In this document: one piece after another, positions 42,230-50,058 of the stretch | Position numbering within the stretch: position 1 is the first letter of the stretch | How the letters are laid out: every line of letters starts with the position of its first letter | Origin: an uncultured Hungatella sp. | Lineage (GTDB): Bacteria; Bacillota; Clostridia; Lachnospirales; Lachnospiraceae | Reading direction: 5' to 3' | Assembly (NCBI GenBank): GCA_910579515.1 | Contig: CAJTUV010000003.1 | Span: 114,621 to 178,620, forward strand | Length of the DNA: 64,000 bases | Program-made: the position numbers and the translations under genes | The notes under the pieces: generated by a model | Told to the model about the DNA's origin: nothing | What the model saw: the letters and a program-made list of their open reading frames with translations, nothing else | The model's database searches: none

Positions 42230-42249
42230 AATGAAAGTGAGGACAGGTT

Positions 42250-43617
42250 ATGAAAAAGAGATTATTTGCAGCTATGATGGCCATGGCTATGACAGCCAGT
42301 CTGTTGACAGGGTGTGGCGGCGGTTCTTCCAATGGAAACCAGGCGGCGAGTCAGACCGGAGGGGAGACAGATGCGGCGAAAAAGGACGAGACCAAGGGGA
42401 CAGCATCTTCTGACGAGGAAATTACGCTTCGTATGTCATGGTGGGGTGGTGATGAGAGAAATGAGGCTACCTTGCAGGTAATTGAACAGTTTGAAGCTGC
42501 CCATCCCAACGTGACCATTGAAGCAGAATATGGCGGAAATGACGGATATCATGATAAGCTGGCCACACAGCTGGCATCTGGTACGGCTCCTGACATTGTT
42601 CAGGTAGATCCGGAAATTTTTCCAACGTATGTAGCTACTGGAGATTATTTCCTGGATTATAAGGATTATGGTATTGATTTGTCTAACTTTGAAGAGGCGT
42701 ACATCGGGATTCCTATCAATGGAAATTATGACGGTAAGCAGCTTGGACTGCCTACTGGCATTTCCGGCGCAGGCATCATGGTCAACAAGGACTTAGCAGA
42801 TGCCATTGGCCTGGATTTTTCTAAGACCTATAGCTGGGAAGATTTGATCACTATGGGGAAAAAGGTTCGTGAATATGATGACAGCATGTACCTCTTGTGT
42901 GCAAACAAGGAATATATCGTAAATCTGGTGGTATTTAACTATGCAAAGCAGTTAATCGGCGCTACCGTGTTTGACCCAGAGACCAAGACTCTGAATATGA
43001 CAGAGGATCAGTTAAAAGAAATCTTTGGCTATGTAAAGCGTCTGTATGACGAAGAGGTGGTTCCGCCGGCTTCCTATCAGGCTGCTTACAGCGGAGACAA
43101 TTTACAGTCTGACACGAACTGGATCGGTGGAAAATATGTGGCGGCCTTGACTTACATTTCTACGATTGACGTTATGGTGGCTGCAAATCCAGAGGCAGAG
43201 TATGTCATGAGCGAACTTCCGATTCTTGACGGGGCTTCAGAGGCAGGATGGGCGTCCAACACTCCACAGGTATTCGCCATCACCTCTACCTGTGAACATC
43301 CGGAAATGGCAGCAGAGTTTATGGATTATTTCTTTAACGACGACCAGGCTCTGGCCGCCTTGGGAGCAACCAGGTCTGTGCCTCCTACAGAGAAGGCAAG
43401 AAAGATTTGTACGGAAAATGGTTCCCTGACCCAGGTTACCATGGAAGGAGCCAACATTGCAGCGGCAATGGGCGGAACTCCCAATGATAAGATTTCTTCA
43501 TCTGAAGAGTCTAAGACTATTCTGTTTGACTCTGTAGAAACTATCGGATACGGCGCAAGCTCTGTGGAAGATGTGACAAAAGATGCCATAAGCCTTCTTT
43601 CAGGTTTAGGCCAGTAA
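42250..43617 (+). CDS. Sugar ABC transporter solute-binding lipoprotein
   Basis: A 455-residue lipoprotein: signal peptide with lipobox Cys22 (LLTGC), a Ser/Gln-rich linker and an extracellular family 1 solute-binding domain (MSWWGGDERNEATLQVIEQFEA start). It captures an oligosaccharide and delivers it to the permease pair that follows. Given the GH43 enzyme in the same locus, xylo- or arabino-oligosaccharides are likely ligands (inference). Regulation by the YesN/YesM pair upstream is expected. A hairpin after the stop separates it from the permease genes. Confidence 0.92.
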   Translation: MKKRLFAAMMAMAMTASLLTGCGGGSSNGNQAASQTGGETDAAKKDETKGTASSDEEITLRMSWWGGDERNEATLQVIEQFEAAHPNVTIEAEYGGNDGYHDKLATQLASGTAPDIVQVDPEIFPTYVATGDYFLDYKDYGIDLSNFEEAYIGIPINGNYDGKQLGLPTGISGAGIMVNKDLADAIGLDFSKTYSWEDLITMGKKVREYDDSMYLLCANKEYIVNLVVFNYAKQLIGATVFDPETKTLNMTEDQLKEIFGYVKRLYDEEVVPPASYQAAYSGDNLQSDTNWIGGKYVAALTYISTIDVMVAANPEAEYVMSELPILDGASEAGWASNTPQVFAITSTCEHPEMAAEFMDYFFNDDQALAALGATRSVPPTEKARKICTENGSLTQVTMEGANIAAAMGGTPNDKISSSEESKTILFDSVETIGYGASSVEDVTKDAISLLSGLGQ

Positions 43618-43641
43618 GGACCGTAAAAAATCCAAAGTCAG

Positions 43642-43669
43642 GGGCGCTGCGGCGAAAGACGCAGCGCCC
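43642..43669 (+). terminator. Intercistronic hairpin after the solute-binding-protein gene
   Basis: A 10-bp GC-rich stem (GGGCGCTGCG with CGCAGCGCCC) and an 8-base loop end in TTTATAAAA. It could be a partial terminator or mRNA stabiliser giving more binding protein than permease. Confidence 0.7.
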
Positions 43670-43706
43670 TTTATAAAAGCATGGGCTTAACAATTTGGAG
43701 GTATCT

Positions 43707-44597
43707 ATGAAAGGGAAAGCGAATTATCGGAAAAGGGATTATCAGGCATTTCTCTATATTATGCCATGGCTGATCGGTTTTGCCATATTGCAGTTGTATC
43801 CATTTATCTCATCCTTTATTTTTTCGTTTGCAGATTACAGTATTGGAGCAAAACCAAACTTTATTGGGGTGGGGAATTATAAAAAGCTGTTTACCCAGGA
43901 CAAGGAGTTCTGGAATTCTTTGAAGGTTACGGTTTTGTTTGCACTTTACACGGTTCCTGGAAAACTTATCATGGCATTGGCGGTGGCTATGTTTTTAAAC
44001 AGGGACATTAAGGGAATCAATCTGATTCGTACCTTGTATTATATTCCGTCTCTGTTTGGCGGAAGCGTGGCGGTAGCTCTGCTGTGGCGTCTGATGTTTT
44101 TGGACAATGGTGTGATGAATGCTATGCTGACAGCCCTTCATCTGCCCAATGTTCAGTTTATCGGAGACACAAGGTATGCGCTGAAAACTATCTGTGCTCT
44201 GGAAATCTGGCAGTTCGGATCTTCTATGGTTATGTTTTTGGCGGCCTTAAAGCAGGTGCCAAAGTCTCTGTATGAGGCGGCTCAGATTGACGGAGCGGGC
44301 AAGGCGAGAATGTTCTTTTCCATTACCCTGCCCCAGATTTCCCCGATTATTTTCTTTAATCTGTTAAACCAGATGATCCAGGCTCTTCAGAACTTTACTT
44401 CTGCATCTGTTATCACAGAGGGAGGCCCGTTAAAAGCTACCTATGTGCTGGGATTAAAGCTGTATAAAGAAGGCTTCTCCTACTTTAAGATGGGATATGC
44501 CAGTGCTATCTCCTGGGTGGTGTTTACTGTGATCGTGGCGTTTACTCTGCTGATCTTCGGGTCTTCAAAGTTCTGGGTTCACTATGGAGATGAATAG
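43707..44597 (+). CDS. Sugar ABC transporter permease, first subunit (MalF/UgpA-like)
   Basis: A 296-residue binding-protein-dependent permease with six helices. It has the EAA loop that contacts the ATPase (YEAAQIDGAGKARMFFSITLPQISP, given in part). The start at 43707 has a GGAGG site six bases upstream; an in-frame TTG at 43695 is less likely. It works with the second permease that follows. The ATPase is not encoded here; a shared MsmK-type ATPase elsewhere is expected. Confidence 0.92.
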   Translation: MKGKANYRKRDYQAFLYIMPWLIGFAILQLYPFISSFIFSFADYSIGAKPNFIGVGNYKKLFTQDKEFWNSLKVTVLFALYTVPGKLIMALAVAMFLNRDIKGINLIRTLYYIPSLFGGSVAVALLWRLMFLDNGVMNAMLTALHLPNVQFIGDTRYALKTICALEIWQFGSSMVMFLAALKQVPKSLYEAAQIDGAGKARMFFSITLPQISPIIFFNLLNQMIQALQNFTSASVITEGGPLKATYVLGLKLYKEGFSYFKMGYASAISWVVFTVIVAFTLLIFGSSKFWVHYGDE

Positions 44598-44608
44598 GAG
44601 GAAGGAAA

Positions 44609-45454
44609 ATGAAAGTAAAAAACAGACGGCTTAAAATGGTTCGTGATTATGTGATTATCTTTCTCATCGGTCTGGTTTTGCTGTATCCGATTATCTGGAT
44701 GGTGTTTGCGACCTTTAAGACAAATGAGGAAATCTTTGGATCTGTAAAGCTTTTGCCTGAAAATTTTAGTTTTCAGTATTATATAGAGGGATGGAAGGGA
44801 AGCGGAAGGGTTACCTACACCAACTTCTTCATAAATACGTTTCTTCTGGTACTGCCTACCACGATTTTTACCGTGATTTCCGCGGCTTTGGTGGCATATG
44901 GATTTGCAAGATTCAATTTTCCGTTTAAAAAGATTTTGTTTGTCCTTTTGATCGCCATGATGATGCTGCCAAATTCTGTGGTTATCATCCCCAGATATAC
45001 GTTGTACAATGGCTTTAAATGGGTAAATACTTATATGCCTTTTTATGCGCCTGCATTGCTTTGCTGCAATTCCTTTTTCCCATATATGCTGATACAGTTT
45101 TTGAGAGGACTTCCTACAGAACTGGATGAGTCGGCTTATATGGATGGGTGCGGCACCTTGAAAACTTTTACCCACATTCTGCTGCCTTTGATGAAACCGT
45201 CTCTGTTCTCAGCAGGATTATTCCAGTTTTTGTGGACGTACAATGATTATTTCAATTCTTTGATTTTTATTAATTCTGTGAAGAAATATCCCATTTCTTT
45301 GGCTCTTCGTATGTCTCTGGATGCAGAGTCTGTGGTGCAGTGGGGCAAGGTGATGGCTATGGCGGCTGTGGCTGTGCTTCCGGTTATTTTACTATTCTTT
45401 GCAGCTCAGAGGTATTTTGTAGAGGGAATTGCCACCAGTGGTTTGAAAGGATAA
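44609..45454 (+). CDS. Sugar ABC transporter permease, second subunit (MalG/UgpE-like)
   Basis: A 281-residue permease with six helices and the EAA-type loop ELDESAYMDGCGTLKTFTHIL (in part) near residue 190. It forms the translocation pore with its upstream partner. The AGGAGGAAGG site is strong and the intergenic gap 11 bases. No ATP-binding subunit gene follows. Confidence 0.92.
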   Translation: MKVKNRRLKMVRDYVIIFLIGLVLLYPIIWMVFATFKTNEEIFGSVKLLPENFSFQYYIEGWKGSGRVTYTNFFINTFLLVLPTTIFTVISAALVAYGFARFNFPFKKILFVLLIAMMMLPNSVVIIPRYTLYNGFKWVNTYMPFYAPALLCCNSFFPYMLIQFLRGLPTELDESAYMDGCGTLKTFTHILLPLMKPSLFSAGLFQFLWTYNDYFNSLIFINSVKKYPISLALRMSLDAESVVQWGKVMAMAAVAVLPVILLFFAAQRYFVEGIATSGLKG

Positions 45455-45478
45455 ATAAGAGATAAGGAGCATGTTATT

Positions 45479-47059
45479 ATGAAAGTAGAAAATCCGGTTC
45501 TTCCGGGATTTAATCCAGATCCGTCTTTTGTCAAAGCAGGAGAGGATTATTATATTGCCACCTCTACATTCGAGTGGTTTCCAGGAGTGTGTATTTACCA
45601 CTCCAGGGATTTGGTGAACTGGGAGATTGTCTCTTATGTTCTGACTGACGAGACGGAATTTGATATTAAAGGAATGGATACGGCCTGTGGAATCTGGGCG
45701 CCAAATCTGACCTATGACAAGGGGATTTTTTACCTGCTTTATACGATTGTGTACACCAATCGGAGCCGTTACAAGGATACCCATAACTTTATGGTGACTG
45801 CCACGGATGTAAAAGGTCCCTGGTCGAAACCGGTTCCTCTTAGCAAAACTGGGTTTGATCCTTCTCTGTTTCATGATGTGGACGGGCGAAAATGGCTGGT
45901 AAACATGATGCTGGATTACCGGCTGGACAAAAAACGGTTTGGGGGAGTTCTGGTTCAGGAATATGATGAAAAGAGAAAGAAGCTGACAGGGCCTGTTTAC
46001 AATGTGTTTAAAGGAAGCGAGATCGGAACCACAGAAGGTCCTAATATTTTTTATCATGACGGATATTATTATCTGGTGATGGCAGAGGGCGGCACGGATT
46101 TTAAGCACTGTACCACCATGTGTCGGGCAAAAGCGATTACCGGGCCTTATGAGCCTTGTCCTTATAATCCGATTCTGACTTCTTTTGGCAAGGAAGGGGT
46201 GCGTTTAAAACGGGCTGGCCACAGCCAGATTATCCAGGGAAAAGATGGAAACTGGTATATGGCCCACTTGTGTTCCCGGACTCTTGACGATTGCAGCATT
46301 TTAGGAAGAGAGACTGCAATTCAGAACATGAGATATACAAAAGATAAATGGTTTGTTTTGGCAGACAATGACACAGGGACGCCAAACGACTGTTTTACAA
46401 TCCCCGTACAGGTGGAGAGATGGACTAAAAAGAGCGGGTTTGTGGATTTTTCCAGAGAGGGAATTAATCTGGACTATATGACATTGCGTCAGCCGTTAAA
46501 GGCGCTGGGGATTCGGACAGAAGATGGAAGGCTGAAGATTCGGGGCGGAAATTCCCTGTGTTCCAAATATAATGTGGGATACTTGGCCAGGAGGCAGCAG
46601 CATTTTTCTTATGACTATACGGTTAAGATGGTATTTGAGCCTGAAAACTACTGTCATATGGCTGGAGTAGCCTGTTATTATAATTATGACAATTATTTTT
46701 ATGGGTATTTGAGTAAGGATGACGACGGCAGAGAGTACGTGCTGGCAGTTTCCTGTGAGAACAGAGAACTGAAGGAAAGCGACAAAGTTTATGTGGATTT
46801 TGGAGGTAAGGATTTTTATTTTAAGGTTCAGGTGAGGGAGAGAGAGGCTCAGTTTTATTACTCATTGGATGGAAAAAATTTTGCTCCGTTTGGAGATATG
46901 CTGGATATGCATATTTTGTCTGATGAGAGGATTTCTGGAAATGGGTTTACAGGAGCTATGGTAGGTGTAACCTGCCAGGATTTAGGTGGTACAGGATGTG
47001 AGGCGCAAATTTACTGGGTGGACTATCAGCCAGTGGAGGATTTAAGTTATAATCTTTAG
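45479..47059 (+). CDS. Glycoside hydrolase family 43 (beta-xylosidase/arabinofuranosidase type)
   Basis: A 526-residue intracellular enzyme: a five-bladed GH43 domain (~1-310) and a C-terminal beta-sandwich (~330-520) of the GH43-associated type. Catalytic Asp14 lies in FNPDPSF, the modulating Asp near 127 in FDPSLFHD and the general acid Glu near 185 in TEGPNIF. It probably releases xylose or arabinose from imported short oligosaccharides, in line with the transporter just upstream (24-base gap). No signal peptide is seen. The operon ends at the terminator at 47066. Confidence 0.93.
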   Translation: MKVENPVLPGFNPDPSFVKAGEDYYIATSTFEWFPGVCIYHSRDLVNWEIVSYVLTDETEFDIKGMDTACGIWAPNLTYDKGIFYLLYTIVYTNRSRYKDTHNFMVTATDVKGPWSKPVPLSKTGFDPSLFHDVDGRKWLVNMMLDYRLDKKRFGGVLVQEYDEKRKKLTGPVYNVFKGSEIGTTEGPNIFYHDGYYYLVMAEGGTDFKHCTTMCRAKAITGPYEPCPYNPILTSFGKEGVRLKRAGHSQIIQGKDGNWYMAHLCSRTLDDCSILGRETAIQNMRYTKDKWFVLADNDTGTPNDCFTIPVQVERWTKKSGFVDFSREGINLDYMTLRQPLKALGIRTEDGRLKIRGGNSLCSKYNVGYLARRQQHFSYDYTVKMVFEPENYCHMAGVACYYNYDNYFYGYLSKDDDGREYVLAVSCENRELKESDKVYVDFGGKDFYFKVQVREREAQFYYSLDGKNFAPFGDMLDMHILSDERISGNGFTGAMVGVTCQDLGGTGCEAQIYWVDYQPVEDLSYNL

Positions 47060-47065
47060 ATAAGG

Positions 47066-47109
47066 AAACAGTCTTTGAGTGGAATAAAGTTCCTTTAAAG
47101 GCTGTTTTT
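47066..47109 (+). terminator. Terminator of the sugar utilisation operon
   Basis: The stem AAACAGTCTTT with AAAGGCTGTTT (one G-T pair) is followed by a T-run. Confidence 0.82.
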
Positions 47110-47128
47110 AATTTGAAAAAGTCAATAC

Positions 47129-47157
47129 TTGAAACAGAAAGATTTCTATGATATTTT
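47129..47157 (+). promoter_or_regulatory. Possible promoter of the cytidylate-kinase-like gene
   Basis: TTGAAA (47129-47134), a 17-bp spacer and TATTTT (47152-47157, four of six), 33 bases before the start codon. Confidence 0.5.
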
Positions 47158-47190
47158 ATCTTTAAGAAGGATACAGGAAGGAGGAAGCGT

Positions 47191-47811
47191 ATGGGAGAGA
47201 AACGAAAAATCATTACCATAGGCAGACAGTACGGAAGCGGCGGCCGGGAAGTGGGAGAAAAGCTGGCTAAGGAACTGGGAATCCATTTTTACGACAAAAA
47301 TATTCTTCGCATGAATGCAGTTGAAAGTGGCATTAAGGAGAGCTATTTTCATCTGACAGACGAAAAGGCGGGAAACAGGCTCCTTTATAAAATTATCAAT
47401 GGTTTGAAGCCGGAGCTGACTCAGCCTTCTTTTGGCGCCGACGTGGTTTCGGCGGATAATCTGTTCCGCTTTCAGTCAGAAGTGATTCGCAAGCTGGCCA
47501 CAGAAGAGTCCTGCGTGATTATCGGGCGGTGTGCGGAGTATATTCTGAGAGGAAGCGAGGGCCTTCTGCGAATTTTCATTTATGCAGATATGGATTATCG
47601 AACTCAGCGGATTACGAAGCTGGGATACTATAGTCCAGAAGATGTGGTGAAAAATATCCGGCGAATGGATAAAGAGCGCAGAGAATATCACCAGTATTAT
47701 ACAGGAAAAAGCTGGGAGGATTTGGATAACTATGATTTATTTATCAATACGGCCGGATTAGGCGTGGATGGAGCCGTTCAGATGATAAAGGCATATGTGG
47801 AGGGCGTGTAA
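47191..47811 (+). CDS. Cytidylate-kinase-like family protein
   Basis: A 206-residue P-loop protein with ITIGRQYGSGGREVGEKLAKEL (in part) as an atypical Walker A, and GRCAEYIL plus a lid-like RRMDKERREYHQYYTGKSWE. This is the cytidylate_kin2 family common in Clostridia, related to Cmk but of unproven substrate. It is probably a nucleotide or small-molecule kinase. It has a strong AAGGAGGAAG site. A HAD phosphatase follows in the same direction. Confidence 0.82.
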   Translation: MGEKRKIITIGRQYGSGGREVGEKLAKELGIHFYDKNILRMNAVESGIKESYFHLTDEKAGNRLLYKIINGLKPELTQPSFGADVVSADNLFRFQSEVIRKLATEESCVIIGRCAEYILRGSEGLLRIFIYADMDYRTQRITKLGYYSPEDVVKNIRRMDKERREYHQYYTGKSWEDLDNYDLFINTAGLGVDGAVQMIKAYVEGV

Positions 47812-47882
47812 GAAAGTCGTATGTGATGATGAGCCAGAGGAAAACGGCTAAAAATGAGGAAGGGGAGCAGGTAAAAGGACGG

Positions 47883-48542
47883 ATGGATAAGGTGATAAAA
47901 GCGGTGATTTTCGATATGGATGGAGTTCTTATAGACAGTGAGGAAGAATATCTGAAATATGAACTGGCTTTTGTGAGAACGAAAAATCCCAATGCGACAA
48001 TGGAACAATTATATGGCATGGTAGGGAGCTCCAGGGAAGATGCATGGGCCTGTGTGGCCAGAGCCGTGAATAATGGTCAAACTTGGGAAGAACTGCGAAA
48101 GGAATACCAGGACAGCTTTCAGGGAAAAAGTGTGTTTGAACGTGTAGATTATACCGAGATTTTTTGCAAAGAGGCAAAACTGGTCTTGGAAAAATTGAGA
48201 GACAGAGGGTATGCACTGGCACTGGCTTCCTCGACGCAGATAGAAGTGATTCAGCATGTTTTGCGTGTGAATCACATTGAGCAGTATTTTCAGGTTGTGG
48301 TCAGTGGAACTCAATTTAAACGAAGTAAACCAGATCCAGAAATTTATCATTTTACATCCATGCGTTTAGGCGTAAGAGAAGAGGAATGTTTCGTTGTTGA
48401 AGATTCTACATTTGGAGTCACTGCGGCCAGCAGGGCGGGGATGACAGTTGCCGCAGTGATTGATGACCGATTTGGGTTTGATCAATCACTGGCAGACTAT
48501 CGAATCAGGAGCTTGACTGAAATTTTGGAGATTTTACCATAG
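47883..48542 (+). CDS. HAD-superfamily phosphatase/phosphomutase (beta-PGM-like)
   Basis: A 219-residue HAD-IA hydrolase: DMDGVLIDS (nucleophile Asp11, Asp13), the Thr/Ser motif ASSTQ, SKPDPEIY and VVEDSTFGV. Members act on sugar phosphates or isomerise beta-glucose 1-phosphate; the substrate is not defined. The start at 47883 is chosen because AAAGGA lies just upstream and the domain begins directly after it; an earlier in-frame GTG/ATG cluster at 47823-47829 lacks a good site. Confidence 0.85.
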   Translation: MDKVIKAVIFDMDGVLIDSEEEYLKYELAFVRTKNPNATMEQLYGMVGSSREDAWACVARAVNNGQTWEELRKEYQDSFQGKSVFERVDYTEIFCKEAKLVLEKLRDRGYALALASSTQIEVIQHVLRVNHIEQYFQVVVSGTQFKRSKPDPEIYHFTSMRLGVREEECFVVEDSTFGVTAASRAGMTVAAVIDDRFGFDQSLADYRIRSLTEILEILP

Positions 48543-48605
48543 GGCAGAAAAAGGGAGACCGCATTCAGTTTAAGATAGTGTAATCTTTTTGTAAAAGAGA
48601 GTAAG

Positions 48606-48638
48606 AAGGGAGGGGCCTCTGACCGAGACTCCTCCTTT
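48606..48638. terminator. Probable terminator between the HAD gene and the peptidoglycan-binding gene
   Basis: The stem AAGGGAGG with CCTCCTTT (one G-T pair) is followed on the minus strand by a T-rich tract, fitting the end of the minus-strand gene. Confidence 0.5.
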
Positions 48639-48659
48639 GTATATATAACGTAAAGAAAG

Positions 48660-49925
48660 CTATTGCAGCTCTGCAATTCGTGTGACTCCGACATAAATAT
48701 GAGAAATTTTATACCAGGTTCTAAAGTCGATCACACCGGTTTGAGGAAGACCGAAAACAGATTGAAATTCCTTTACAGCAGCAGCAGTGGCAGGGCCGTA
48801 AAAGCCATCTACAGAGATGTGGGGAATAGCAGAATAAACGGTGGCGATCGTATCAAGCTGTTCCTGAATCTGCCTTACTTTCTGCCCGGAAGAGCCAATG
48901 GTAAGGTTTTGCCCAGGCCAGGAAGCAGGAATGCCAGAAATCTGTTCTGCCGTATTAATGTAGATGCTGGAACCATAAAAATGGCGCAGAATTTCAATGG
49001 GGCTGTAGCCTCGTTCTCCCAGAGAACAGGAGCCCCACTGGGTCATCCAGTTTGGACAGGTGACCTGTCTTCCGTCACAGTATTGGGTTAAAATGGGTTG
49101 TTTGACATCGGGTCTGGATAGATAATTGTCGAAAATTTCATCAACGACCAGGGAGATGCTTTCATAAATATTTCGTCCGTAAATCCATTTGTGGTCAAAC
49201 GCGGTGGATGAGGTAATGGTGAAGTCGTAGCCTTGGTTTCGGTACCATTCCGTATATACCCGATTCAGGGTAAAGGACATGATGGCCAGAACATTTGCGA
49301 CAATCGTGGATTGGGGCCAGGTTGCATAGATCTCACTGGAAGCTACATTTTTCACATAATCCCGGTAAGGAACATAATAATTTTTGGCAGAGGAATCAGA
49401 GGGAACACCGTCATGGACCACAATGGTTTGAGGAACCACCACACGGCTTAAGACGATCTCGCCGGACTCTCCCACAGGCTTAATTTCAGATTCTGCAATT
49501 TTGGGAGGGTAATTTCCATATAAGGTATGTTCTGGAATCACTATGGGATTTTCTTCTGGAATAGGGTCATTTTCAGGCTCTAAGGCTACAGGCTGGATGG
49601 CTGTGGCGTCAGCAAGGATCTCTGTGCCAGAAATGCGCTGGGATTTAAAGCCCGGAGCGGAAACTTCCAGATTATATTCAGAATAGGGCTTTGTGTCTCC
49701 GGGTGTAAGGCTGTATTCTAATGGAGGCGCGTTTAGTGAGATTTGCTCTGTCTGACCAGAGCTGTTGGTAGTTACTTGCTCCAGAGTGTTTTCTGGCGTT
49801 TCGGTATGAGAGATTCTGACTGTAGCATTATTGATGGGGAAGTTGTTGATAATAGAAACTACATTGATCTGCAAAAGCCCTTTGCTCCCCAGGTCGGTTG
49901 CGCAGATGTTTACATTTTTGTCCAT
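48660..49925 (-). CDS. Multidomain peptidoglycan-binding protein (SpoIID-like plus PG_binding_1)
   Basis: A 421-residue protein with no signal peptide. The N-terminal ~120 residues form one carboxypeptidase-regulatory-like beta-sandwich (INVVSIINNFPINNATVRI). A central part (~180-340) resembles SpoIID, with YVPYRDYVKNVASSEI and NVLAIMSFTLNRVY as layout marks, and a C-terminal PG_binding_1 domain (~345-420) contains VDGFYGPATAAAVKEFQ. SpoIID-like proteins cut or remodel peptidoglycan during engulfment; here catalysis is not shown. Lack of an export signal suggests expression inside the mother cell or spore, or release by lysis. The site AGAAGGGAA precedes the ATG. Confidence 0.72.
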   Translation of the reverse strand: MDKNVNICATDLGSKGLLQINVVSIINNFPINNATVRISHTETPENTLEQVTTNSSGQTEQISLNAPPLEYSLTPGDTKPYSEYNLEVSAPGFKSQRISGTEILADATAIQPVALEPENDPIPEENPIVIPEHTLYGNYPPKIAESEIKPVGESGEIVLSRVVVPQTIVVHDGVPSDSSAKNYYVPYRDYVKNVASSEIYATWPQSTIVANVLAIMSFTLNRVYTEWYRNQGYDFTITSSTAFDHKWIYGRNIYESISLVVDEIFDNYLSRPDVKQPILTQYCDGRQVTCPNWMTQWGSCSLGERGYSPIEILRHFYGSSIYINTAEQISGIPASWPGQNLTIGSSGQKVRQIQEQLDTIATVYSAIPHISVDGFYGPATAAAVKEFQSVFGLPQTGVIDFRTWYKISHIYVGVTRIAELQ

Positions 49926-50058
49926 AAAAATTCCCTTCTGAATTTGTTTCTGACTTTATCATAATAACATATAAGAAAATAATCAAATTTATGCCAAAGG
50001 GATATTGGAAAAAGAACGGCGTAATTTACAGAGTATGGGAGAGGAGCGTGGCAGGAAC

